The notes beneath the pieces are model-generated. The model worked only from the letters and a program-made list of their open reading frames with translations. It was not told where the DNA came from and did no database searches. Positions 1 to 7,241 of a stretch of DNA of 64,000 nucleotides are shown piece after piece. The stretch lies in the NCBI GenBank assembly GCA_021323945.1, contig JAJPKA010000014.1:62001-126000 (forward strand). The letters are read 5' to 3'. The DNA comes from Pseudomonadota bacterium. Its GTDB lineage: Bacteria > Desulfobacterota > Binatia > Binatales > Binataceae. The position numbers were made by a program, and so were the translations under genes. How positions within the stretch are numbered: position 1 is the stretch's first letter; each line of letters begins with the position of its first letter.

Positions 1-320
1 CGGATTCGCTCAACACATAACTGTTCAGCATAGGCTTGGCGCGACAGAATGTCCTCCTCGAGTCGGTAATCGTGCTCATCTGCGATCCGCATCACGGGCT
101 TAAGCAGACTCAGATCGAGGCTTGGTGGGGGATCGTGCGGCTCAATTTCGACGGTGCCAATGCGGGTTCCGATATCAGTCTCGACCACCACCCGGTCGCC
201 GCGCTTTAGAGCCAGTCCCGCGCTAAGAAAGTTATGTAGATGACCGACCCGCTGCAGACTGACGGCGACGATCTTTGAAGTGGTGGGTTGATCTTCAAAC
301 GGATCCGAATGGGTTGCCAT
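1..320 (-). CDS. PSP1-domain protein (RicT/YaaT-like), C-terminus cut off
   Basis: The reverse strand reads an open frame of 106 codons from an ATG at 320 to the window edge. After a short polar N-terminus the sequence KIVAVSLQRVGHLHNF and then LKRGDRVVVETDIGTRIGTV matches the start of the PSP1 domain, known from RicT/YaaT, which in Bacillus acts with RicA and RicF on RNase Y and development. The start codon overlaps the holB stop by one base (TGATG), so it is the fourth gene of the prepilin peptidase-tmk-holB run and is probably translationally coupled. A ricT-type gene directly after holB is a common bacterial arrangement. The conserved cysteines of RicT lie beyond the edge and cannot be checked. 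Confidence 0.85.
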   Translation of the reverse strand, partial: MATHSDPFEDQPTTSKIVAVSLQRVGHLHNFLSAGLALKRGDRVVVETDIGTRIGTVEIEPHDPPPSLDLSLLKPVMRIADEHDYRLEEDILSRQAYAEQLCVERI

Positions 321-1393
321 CAGCCGCCTCTCAGCACCGATGCCACAGTCATCCACCAATTTTCAGCTTGCAAGCGTGGGTTCGCCATCTCGTTGACCGC
401 TGTGTGCGCCTCGAGCGTTCGTTGAAACAGAATACCGATCGTTTCGGTGTCAACCGATCGGGCGAAATGCATCATGATGGCGGCCACCTCCGGTGTGGGC
501 GGATTCATTGCCGCTCCGAGCAGTTTGAAGCATAGCATTTCCTCAAGTATCCGTGCGATGAGCTCAAAATTATCCGCCGCCTCATCGCGGCTGCTGAAGA
601 ATTGCTGCGCCAACGAATGAGCCTGCACGAAATCCATGGTGGCGGCGCCATCGAGGGCGCGCACGAGCTCCGATATCGGAGGCTCAGCGCCAGCTGCCAG
701 GGCGAGGGCCCGCGCTACACTTCCGCGCGCGAGTCGCGCGATGGCGCCGGCTTTTTCTTCTGAGAGCATGGCACGCGCCTTCAGGATGGCCTGAATCTCA
801 GCGGGTTGGAGTAGTCCGAAACGCACCGGGCGGGTCCGCGAACGTATTGTATCGAGCAGCGCGCGCTCGCTCTTGCTGACGAGGAAAATGACGGTTTGAG
901 CCGGGGGTTCTTCGAGAGTTTTGAGCAGAGCGTTCTGCGCCGGCAGGTTGAGAGTTTCGGCGTCGTCAATGATCCCGATGCGTCGAGCGCCACGCGATGG
1001 TCGAACGGCCAGGCTTTCGATGAAGTCCCGTACCTGTTCGATCAAAACCTCGGTGCGCTTGGGGTTGCGCCTGGCAAGGATGAAATCGGGATGAACCCCG
1101 ACCGCAATCTGCACGCACGCACTGCAGCACGCGCAGTGCAGCTCCGTTGCTGCGGCGCGTGCAAGGCTGGAATCTGCCTCGGATTTTCGAGCCGGGCAGC
1201 GTTCCACCGCGCAGCAGAAGTTCTCGCCAGGCGAGCGTTCACAGAGCACACTGTGCGCCAACGCATTTGCTACCAGCGCCTTGCCGATTCCGCCTGGTCC
1301 GATGAACAAATAGGCATGGTAGGGGCGTTCGGCGATCTCGGCCGAAAGTCGCTGGATAAGTCGTTTGTTTCCCAAGATACCAGCGAAACTCAC
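320..1393 (-). CDS. holB: DNA polymerase III delta' subunit
   Basis: Delta' is a stator subunit of the clamp-loader complex that loads the sliding clamp at primed sites. The 357-residue product has a P-loop GPGGIGKA (residues 32-39), a zinc-module Cys set (C51, then C87, C90 and C93), LLKTLEEPP and the SRT-type motif IRSRTRP. C51 and the CxxCxxC group are separated by about 35 residues including extra cysteines, so the zinc module carries an insertion relative to short delta' proteins. The start is GTG at 1393, overlapping the tmk stop as GTGA, and the stop overlaps the next gene by one base. The size is normal for the family (about 330-350). A DnaX-like assignment is unlikely because of length and the neighbouring tmk. 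Confidence 0.93.
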   Translation of the reverse strand: MSFAGILGNKRLIQRLSAEIAERPYHAYLFIGPGGIGKALVANALAHSVLCERSPGENFCCAVERCPARKSEADSSLARAAATELHCACCSACVQIAVGVHPDFILARRNPKRTEVLIEQVRDFIESLAVRPSRGARRIGIIDDAETLNLPAQNALLKTLEEPPAQTVIFLVSKSERALLDTIRSRTRPVRFGLLQPAEIQAILKARAMLSEEKAGAIARLARGSVARALALAAGAEPPISELVRALDGAATMDFVQAHSLAQQFFSSRDEAADNFELIARILEEMLCFKLLGAAMNPPTPEVAAIMMHFARSVDTETIGILFQRTLEAHTAVNEMANPRLQAENWWMTVASVLRGG

Positions 1394-2028
1394 AGGCCAA
1401 CCCGTTCGATGACCAGCCGCAGTATGTCAGCACTGATCGCAGCAGGTTCTCGGCTGGAATCAAGCAGTACGACGCGCGACGGCTCGTCTTGAGCGATTGC
1501 ACGAAAGCCTTCGCGCACTCGCTGATGAAAGTCGATCTGCTCCCGTTCGAAGCGGTCAGCCGCGCGAGCTGCGCTCGTTGCACGCGTCTTGATTCGCGCC
1601 AGAGCAATCTCCGGCGGGCAATCGAGCAGGATCGTAAGATCAGGGGTGACTCCAGCGGAGACAAATCGGTTCAGCTCGTGAATCAGTTTCAAATCGAGTC
1701 CGCGCCCGTAACCTTGATAAGCAACCGTTGAATCGCAGTAACGATCGGAGATCACCACCTGACCAGCTCGCAAGGCCACCTGCAGCTTCTCGCGTACATG
1801 CTGAGCACGATCGGCCAACACCAACAGTAATTCGGCCGCCGCTTCGAGTGAGATGCCTGGGTCAAGAAAGATCGCGCGGATGAGCTCGCCCGCGGGAGTT
1901 CCACCCGGTTCCCTGGTAACCGTGACCTCGCCACCCCGCGCGCGCAAGGCATCAGCCAGCAGGGCCACCTGTGTGCTTTTGCCCGATCCTTCGATTCCGT
2001 CAATAGTGATGAAGCGGCCGCGCGCCAT
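1390..2028 (-). CDS. tmk: Thymidylate kinase (dTMP kinase)
   Basis: This enzyme phosphorylates dTMP to dTDP in DNA-precursor synthesis. Using the ATG at 2028 the product is 212 residues, normal for the family, and begins MARGRFITIDGIEGSGKST, with the P-loop at residues 11-19. REPGG and the DRY-containing motif DRYCDSTVAYQGYGRG follow, then a lid region rich in Arg (LARIKTRATSAARAADRFE). An upstream in-frame codon at 2043 would add five residues, but the 2028 ATG overlaps the stop of the prepilin peptidase gene (TGATG), the same one-base junction seen at holB/PSP1, so it is preferred. The stop overlaps the holB GTG by four bases. tmk-holB-ricT is a classical linkage. Confidence 0.95.
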   Translation of the reverse strand: MARGRFITIDGIEGSGKSTQVALLADALRARGGEVTVTREPGGTPAGELIRAIFLDPGISLEAAAELLLVLADRAQHVREKLQVALRAGQVVISDRYCDSTVAYQGYGRGLDLKLIHELNRFVSAGVTPDLTILLDCPPEIALARIKTRATSAARAADRFEREQIDFHQRVREGFRAIAQDEPSRVVLLDSSREPAAISADILRLVIERVGL

Positions 2029-2858
2029 CAGTGAACATACCATCGCGTCAGTATCGGCTGAAACAAGGCGTAAATTCCCGCCGCCAGCGCCAAGAAAGGA
2101 CCGAAGGGAATTTCCGTCTGCAAGAACTGGGCAGTTGCGGCAGGGGCCGGAGCGCTCGGTTCGAAAGCGCTCCGAGGCGGTTTTTGCAACCAGCTACCAG
2201 CCCACATCGCGACCCCGCCGATAGTTCCCAGGACCGAGCCAAAAAACAAAGTGAAAAGGGCGCCCGGCCACCCCAGGAAAGCGCCGACCATTCCTAAAAG
2301 CCAAACATCGCCTAGACCGACCCCCTCGCGGCCTCGGATGCGCCGATATATTTCGCCGGTCGCAAAGAGGAAACCTGCGCCGAGTAATAGTCCTCCCAAC
2401 GAGCTTTTCCAACCCACCGCGGGCATTGCCAGCGATGCCATCGTGACGCCGAGCAACATTCCAGGCAAAGTGATGACGCTCGGAATCAAACGCCAGTCAT
2501 AGTCGATTAGCCCCACGGTAAATAAGCCGCCGCATAAGACGAATCGCGCCAATGCGTCCGGGCCGGCAAAATGCAGGTAAAGGTACAGTGCGGCGGAGCC
2601 CAGCGCGAGCTCCGTCAGGAAATAGCGAAAGGGAATCGGCGCGGCACAATCAGCACATCGGCCGCGCAGAACGATGTAGGCCAACACGGGAACGTTAGCC
2701 CACAACCGCACCGGTCTGCCGCAATTGGCACAGAATGAACGGGGTCTAACCAGCGAAATATCGCGCGGTAATCGGTACGCGACCAGATTGACGAAGCTGC
2801 CCGCGCAGGCCCCCACCGCAAATACCATCGCTGCGACGATGCCGCCAGGCAGATCCAT
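2028..2858 (-). CDS. Prepilin peptidase (type IV leader peptidase, A24 family)
   Basis: This inner-membrane aspartic protease cleaves and often N-methylates prepilins or type II secretion pseudopilins. The 276-residue protein has an N-terminal membrane segment ending in GSFVNLVAYRLP, two cysteine pairs (C43/C46 and C68/C71) of the cytoplasmic zinc-binding methylase module, the first catalytic region LIDYDWRLIP, and the second, GVGLGDVWLLG, which is the GxGD signature. Several further hydrophobic helices follow. An extra loop of about 40 residues rich in Pro and Ala precedes the last membrane segment. It opens the run with tmk, holB and PSP1, apparently by chance of operon structure, since no pilin genes are nearby. 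Confidence 0.92.
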   Translation of the reverse strand: MDLPGGIVAAMVFAVGACAGSFVNLVAYRLPRDISLVRPRSFCANCGRPVRLWANVPVLAYIVLRGRCADCAAPIPFRYFLTELALGSAALYLYLHFAGPDALARFVLCGGLFTVGLIDYDWRLIPSVITLPGMLLGVTMASLAMPAVGWKSSLGGLLLGAGFLFATGEIYRRIRGREGVGLGDVWLLGMVGAFLGWPGALFTLFFGSVLGTIGGVAMWAGSWLQKPPRSAFEPSAPAPAATAQFLQTEIPFGPFLALAAGIYALFQPILTRWYVH

Positions 2859-2956
2859 TAAGCGCTACGCGAAACGGCAGCAGGGCAATCCAGTGCCGTG
2901 GTTAGGGGTGTTGGCCGATCGCCACCATGCGAACCCCACAGCCCCGCCGTTGTGCC

Positions 2957-3352
2957 TCAGCCTGCTACAACCGTGACATAGACTGAGCGCTGCCGCGGTC
3001 CATCGAATTCAGCCAGCATAACTCCCTGCCATCGTCCGATGGCCAGCTTCCCCTCGTGTATGGGCACATTGATCGAGGTGCTTAGCATCGCCGAGAGAAT
3101 ATGGGCCTGCGAATTGCCTTCGGCGTGCCGGTAGCCGGCCTCACGCGGTACAATTCGCTCGAGCTGCCGAAGCATATCGGAGGGCACATCGGGATCCCAG
3201 TTTTCCGAAATCACAATCGATGCGGTCGTGTGCGGCACGAACAGATTGCACAACCCCTCTCGCTTGCCGCTCTCGGCCACCACGCGGTTCACGTCTGCAG
3301 TAATATCGATCAACGCTATGCGCTCTGACGTTTTAACCTTAACTTCGACCAC
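2957..3352 (-). CDS. yjbQ: YjbQ / UPF0047 family protein
   Basis: A compact 131-residue protein of the YjbQ family. Members adopt a beta-barrel fold and some have weak thiamine-phosphate synthase activity; the physiological role is unsettled. Family signatures visible are VPHTTASIVISENWDPDVP in the first half, the EGNSQAHI motif with its conserved His in the centre, and GRWQGVMLAEFDGPRQRSV near the C-terminus. The length is typical (130-140). It sits 98 bases before the prepilin peptidase start and 70 bases after mutM, on the same strand, so it may be cotranscribed with either. Function beyond family membership cannot be read here. Confidence 0.9.
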   Translation of the reverse strand: MVEVKVKTSERIALIDITADVNRVVAESGKREGLCNLFVPHTTASIVISENWDPDVPSDMLRQLERIVPREAGYRHAEGNSQAHILSAMLSTSINVPIHEGKLAIGRWQGVMLAEFDGPRQRSVYVTVVAG

Positions 3353-3422
3353 GCTCTAAGCTTATGTTGAAGCGTGAAGCTATTCCACCCGTCAGCATTG
3401 GCGGATCCCGGTTACTCCCGTT

Positions 3423-4256
3423 CTACCTCTGACAACGTGGACAGTAGTACGTTGAGCGCCCGCCTAGAACGACAGCTCGAATTATGGCAGCACATTTGAC
3501 GCACGGCTTGCCTTCGCGATTATAGACGCGCAGCAGGGATGCGAAGCGTCCGGGTTGGCCTCGCGAGTCGCGATAGCTTCTAAACGTTGTGCCGCCGCAG
3601 CCAATGGCCTGACGCAGAATCTCTTCCGTCGCAGTAACGATGCGGGCGGCTTCGGAGCGGGTAATCCTGCCAGCCCGGCGAGTCGGCCGGATTGCCGCCC
3701 GAAACAGGATTTCAGAAGCATAAATGTTACCAACTCCAGCCACAACCCGCTGATCCATCAGCAGATTTTTAATCGGTGCGGTACGGCCCCGGGTTGCTCG
3801 CCACAGATAGGCAGGACTGAACTGAGGGCTTAGCGGCTCCGGCCCCAGGGACTTGAGTTCAGAGAGGCTGCTGAGTTCGGCCCGCGGCACTGCCTTTATT
3901 AACCCGAAGCGGCGCGGGTCGTTGTATACGAGCCGCGACCCATCATCGAGCTCGAATTCGACGTGATCGTGACGCGAGTCGAACTCCGTAACAGCGAAGT
4001 TCGCGCGCCGATGGGTGAGACTGCCACTCATCCCGAGGTGAACCAGCAGCACCAGGTCTCCAGCCAATTCGAGCAACAGATATTTGGCCCGGCGGCTGAT
4101 CCGCTCGATCCGACGACCGGCTACGGCGGCCGCGAGCTCCCCGCTGACTGCCCGCCGCAGGCGACTGTCCCTTATGGTTACGCGGCGAAACCGGCGGCCG
4201 CTCAACGAGCGCCAGAGCATCTGGCGGAGGGATTCGACCTCCGGCAGTTCAGGCAC
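3423..4256 (-). CDS. mutM: Formamidopyrimidine-DNA glycosylase (Fpg)
   Basis: This bifunctional glycosylase/AP lyase removes 8-oxoguanine and formamidopyrimidines. The 277-residue protein begins MPELPEVE, giving the catalytic Pro-2 and Glu-3 after Met removal. A conserved Lys lies in RRAKYLLLEL, LGMSGSL follows, and VAGVGNIYASEILF marks the helix-two-turn-helix. The C-terminus carries an intact C-x2-C-x16-C-x2-C zinc finger (CVKC to CPRC) containing the DNA-contacting Arg of GGRSTYYC. The MPELPE start leaves no doubt about the initiation codon. It overlaps the end of rsmA by eight bases, so the two are cotranscribed. Confidence 0.96.
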   Translation of the reverse strand: MPELPEVESLRQMLWRSLSGRRFRRVTIRDSRLRRAVSGELAAAVAGRRIERISRRAKYLLLELAGDLVLLVHLGMSGSLTHRRANFAVTEFDSRHDHVEFELDDGSRLVYNDPRRFGLIKAVPRAELSSLSELKSLGPEPLSPQFSPAYLWRATRGRTAPIKNLLMDQRVVAGVGNIYASEILFRAAIRPTRRAGRITRSEAARIVTATEEILRQAIGCGGTTFRSYRDSRGQPGRFASLLRVYNREGKPCVKCAAIIRAVVLGGRSTYYCPRCQR

Positions 4257-5181
4257 GACACCCCAACGAAGTTGCGGGACGCAGAAGCCTGGAGAGAGCG
4301 ACTAAGTGCGAGCAGTCGAGTGTCGCGGGGCGGCTTGAAGGGTGAACCTTCGCCAGCTCGAGGGCGGCCTCGGCCTGCTCACTGCTGATACCGAGTCCGT
4401 CCGCCAGCGAATTACGAATTGTTTTGCGGGGTGCCGAGAAAGCTGCTCGAACGGTTGCCTGCACGTCGGCCTCCTCGGCACGGTCGAACGCCAGGTCGTC
4501 GCGCGGCTCCATTACCAACACTTCGGCATCTACTCTTGGACGGGGATAAAAACTGCCTGCGGCGACTCGAAAATGGCCGATAGTTCGCCAGTAGAGTGAG
4601 GCGAAAACGCTCAAAGCGCTGCGGTTGCGAGAACCCGGTAATGCCCTTATGCGAGCCGCGACTTCTCGCTGAAACGTCAGGACCATGCGCACGATCAAAT
4701 CACGGTATTCACAAAGGTGGTGAAAGATCCCGGCCGCCGCATTGAATGGCAAATTTCCGATAACCTTGAGGCGTTCTCCACCCAAGTCGCTGGGCACGAC
4801 CGTCAGGAAATCGCGCTCCAGAACCGTAACTCGCTCATCTTGCGCGAACCGACTTCGAAGCATGGCAGCCAGATGGGAATCAATTTCCACCAAGATGATT
4901 CTTCCTGGGCCGGCCGCTGAAATTTGCTCGGTCAATATTCCCAGCCCTGGCCCGATCTCGAGCACCGTATCTCCAGCCTCCAGCATCGCTGCCCTGACAA
5001 TGTGGCTGGCCACTGTCTGTTGTATTAGGAAGTTCTGCCCGCGTGCTTTGACCGGGCGCAATCCTGCGGCTCTCAGGACATCGTGCGGCGATTTTACTGC
5101 CCGGCTCTCCGTCGGCGGTCTCGGGTCGTGCCCCCTTGAAAGAGCTTGTGGGGTTATACTCTGGAACGATGATCCAATCAC
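4249..5181 (-). CDS. rsmA: 16S rRNA (adenine1518-N6/adenine1519-N6)-dimethyltransferase
   Basis: RsmA (KsgA) dimethylates two adjacent adenines in the 3' hairpin of 16S rRNA late in small-subunit assembly, using S-adenosylmethionine. Visible motifs are KARGQNFLI, the SAM-binding loop VLEIGPGLGILTEQI and the catalytic motif NLPFNAA (NLPY/F type), followed by QREVAARI and FYPRPRVDAEVL. The 310-residue frame starts at GTG 5181, overlapping the tsaD stop as GTGA. This start leaves about 47 residues before the GQNFL motif, longer than most homologues, so a later start is possible, but the four-base overlap supports the one given. Confidence 0.95.
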   Translation of the reverse strand: MIGSSFQSITPQALSRGHDPRPPTESRAVKSPHDVLRAAGLRPVKARGQNFLIQQTVASHIVRAAMLEAGDTVLEIGPGLGILTEQISAAGPGRIILVEIDSHLAAMLRSRFAQDERVTVLERDFLTVVPSDLGGERLKVIGNLPFNAAAGIFHHLCEYRDLIVRMVLTFQREVAARIRALPGSRNRSALSVFASLYWRTIGHFRVAAGSFYPRPRVDAEVLVMEPRDDLAFDRAEEADVQATVRAAFSAPRKTIRNSLADGLGISSEQAEAALELAKVHPSSRPATLDCSHLVALSRLLRPATSLGCRA

Positions 5182-6182
5182 AATGGCAGATTCGCCTGAG
5201 CATCGATCGACAACGGATCGGCCTCACCGCGCAGCAGCCGGTAGCTGCCAGCTATGGCGATCATCGCCGCGTTGTCCGTGCAGTATTTGAAGGAGGGTGC
5301 GACCAAGCGACGACCATCCGCCGCCGCCGCTGCGCTCAAGCGTTCGCGCAAACGCGAATTGGCAGCGACTCCACCTGTTAATACGATGGTTTCAGCGTCG
5401 AGTTCGCGCGCGGCGGCGATAGTGGGACGCACGAGCATATCGACCACCGCCTCCTGGAAGCTGGCAGCCAGATCGCTTTCGCTTGTGCTTGGTGCACCTT
5501 CCGAGCGGAGAAATAATGCAACTGCCGTCTTCAAGCCACTGAAGCTGAAGTCCAACGGCGCGCGCTTAACCCGAGCGCGCGGCAGTCGAATGCGCTTGGG
5601 GTTCCCGCGACGCGCCAGCTCGTCAATAATTTTGCCGCCCGGGTACCCCAATCCCATCAATTTAGCGACTTTGTCGAAGGCTTCCCCGGCAGCATCGTCG
5701 CGCGTTGCACCCAGTCGGCGGTAACGGCCAAATGCCTGAACCTCAAAGAGCGCGGTATGGCCGCCGGACACTACCAGCGCCAGATACGGCATCGTCAGCT
5801 CATTCTCCAACAGCGGAGCGAGCAAATGACCTTCCAGGTGATTGACTCCGACCAATGGGATGCCGGTGGCCTGCGACAAACCTTTTGCGTACATCAGGCC
5901 CACCAGGAGCGAGCCAACCAGTCCAGGACCGCGCGTTACCGCGATACCGTCGATGTCGCTTAGCTGGCAGCCGGCGACGGCAAGCGCACGCTGGACTACA
6001 GGCTCAATGGTCAGAATATGGTTACGCGAAGCCAGCTCAGGTACCACACCGCCATAGGGCCGGTGGATGTCGTCCTGACCCGCTATTGCGTTGGCGCGGA
6101 CGATAGCGACACCCGGCCGATTGGTTTCGATCACGGCGGCGGCCGCATCATCGCACGAAGATTCTATTCCCAGAACAATCAT
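5178..6182 (-). CDS. tsaD: tRNA N6-threonylcarbamoyladenosine transferase subunit TsaD
   Basis: TsaD transfers the threonylcarbamoyl group to A37 of ANN-decoding tRNAs, together with TsaB and TsaE, which are not in this window. The 334-residue protein starts MIVLGIESSCDDAAAAV and contains HRPYGGVVPELASRNH, the metal-binding GVNHLEGHLLAP (HxxxH), VSGGHTALF, FSFSGLKTA, LTGGVAANSRLR and the terminal metal ligand in YCTDNAAMIA. The length is typical for the family. It heads the tsaD-rsmA-mutM overlap cluster. No strong Shine-Dalgarno precedes the ATG, but the N-terminal motif fixes the start closely. Confidence 0.96.
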   Translation of the reverse strand: MIVLGIESSCDDAAAAVIETNRPGVAIVRANAIAGQDDIHRPYGGVVPELASRNHILTIEPVVQRALAVAGCQLSDIDGIAVTRGPGLVGSLLVGLMYAKGLSQATGIPLVGVNHLEGHLLAPLLENELTMPYLALVVSGGHTALFEVQAFGRYRRLGATRDDAAGEAFDKVAKLMGLGYPGGKIIDELARRGNPKRIRLPRARVKRAPLDFSFSGLKTAVALFLRSEGAPSTSESDLAASFQEAVVDMLVRPTIAAARELDAETIVLTGGVAANSRLRERLSAAAAADGRRLVAPSFKYCTDNAAMIAIAGSYRLLRGEADPLSIDAQANLPL

Positions 6183-6215
6183 GTCGTCTAATATTGCCTG
6201 TTGCGTATTTCTCAG

Positions 6216-6371
6216 TTAGCGTGGCTTCTCTTGGCTAAGAGTCTTGCCCTTCCTGCGCGAAGCGCGGGTGCGCGCCAGCAGGGTTCGCACGGAAACAACC
6301 ACCACCACGATGATAACTGCCAGCAGGAATAGAGCAAGGAAGATGGCATAGGAAATGAACGCGGCTTGCAT
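6216..6371 (-). CDS. Small single-pass membrane protein, 51 residues, unknown
   Basis: A short open frame fills most of the space between the glycosylase gene and tsaD. From ATG 6371 it reads 51 codons: a short polar start (MQAAFISYAIF), a very hydrophobic stretch of about 20 residues with a run of valines, then a strongly basic tail (RTLLARTRASRRKGK), which predicts one membrane helix with a cytoplasmic C-terminus. A GAGG Shine-Dalgarno lies six bases upstream, and the start is only five bases after the upstream stop, so translation with the glycosylase is plausible. I do not recognise the family. Alternatively it could be a chance frame, but composition and ribosome site argue for a gene. 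Confidence 0.55.
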   Translation of the reverse strand: MQAAFISYAIFLALFLLAVIIVVVVVSVRTLLARTRASRRKGKTLSQEKPR

Positions 6372-6376
6372 CGGCC

Positions 6377-7216
6377 TCAGGTGACCCCAGGGGTAATTGG
6401 CCTGTTCTGCCGGGGAATCGGCCTATCAGTAGGCTGACCGGCCGAATCGCGCCCCGCCGACCTGCTGGAGCCCGACGTTACGTCGTTTTGTTTCTCAGGG
6501 GCCCGAGCTCCTCGACCTTGGGAATCCATGGTCATCACGCGACTGCTCTGCCAAAGGTACCAGACTGCCGCAGTGCGGTACGGTCGCCATCGTTCGGCCA
6601 ACCGCTTCAGCTCTTGCGCAACTGGTAATTGACGCATCCCATAAGCCTTGGCCACAGCGCTGCGAAGCCCCAGATCCCCGACCGGCAGCACATCGGGACG
6701 CCGCAGATTGAACATCAGAAACATTTCGGCGGTCCATCGTCCAATCCCGCGCACGCGTATCAGCTCGGCGATGATTTGCTCGTCGGTCATGCTCGGGAAC
6801 CGGTGAAAGTTAAGGGTACCATCGCGGATATGGCGCGCCAGATCGCGGATGTATCCGATCTTGCCACGTGAGAGTCCGGCGCGGCGCATAGCTTCGTCAG
6901 AAGCTCCAAGCACGCCCTCGGGCGTCGGGAAACGCCCACCTCCGACGATCTTTACGAAGCGCTGATAGATCGCCAGAGCAGCGCGCCCTGCCAGCTGCTG
7001 AAAGATTATCGCGCGCACCAGGGCTTGGAACCGCTCGCGGCGGTAAGCGATGTTTAGAGGGCCAACCCGCTCAATGATTGCTGCCAGTACAGGATCCTTG
7101 CTGCGCAAGAGCTCGACCGCCTGCTTGCCCCAGGGGACTGGAAATTTGCGAGAACGTGACGACTGCCGAGGACCTCGCGTTGTTTCTGCTCGGACTGCGG
7201 CAGCTTCACGACCCAT
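6377..7216 (-). CDS. DNA-3-methyladenine glycosylase II-like (HhH-GPD, AlkA family)
   Basis: This is a base-excision repair glycosylase for alkylated purines. The 279-residue protein has an AlkA core: FQALVRAIIFQQLAGRAA near residues 65-80, the helix-hairpin-helix RVRGIGRWTAEMFLMF, and the catalytic Asp in LPVGDLGLRSAV, followed by AERWRPYRTAAVWYLWQ. The N-terminal mixed domain of E. coli AlkA is absent, as in short bacterial AlkA homologues. A Pro/Arg-rich low-complexity tail of about 45 residues follows the catalytic fold, and the first 25 residues are also basic and probably disordered. It ends five bases before the small membrane protein and starts 25 bases after the end of the ABC binding protein. 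Confidence 0.88.
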   Translation of the reverse strand: MGREAAAVRAETTRGPRQSSRSRKFPVPWGKQAVELLRSKDPVLAAIIERVGPLNIAYRRERFQALVRAIIFQQLAGRAALAIYQRFVKIVGGGRFPTPEGVLGASDEAMRRAGLSRGKIGYIRDLARHIRDGTLNFHRFPSMTDEQIIAELIRVRGIGRWTAEMFLMFNLRRPDVLPVGDLGLRSAVAKAYGMRQLPVAQELKRLAERWRPYRTAAVWYLWQSSRVMTMDSQGRGARAPEKQNDVTSGSSRSAGRDSAGQPTDRPIPRQNRPITPGVT

Positions 7217-7241
7217 GGCTTTTTGTTCTCGGCACTTGAAT

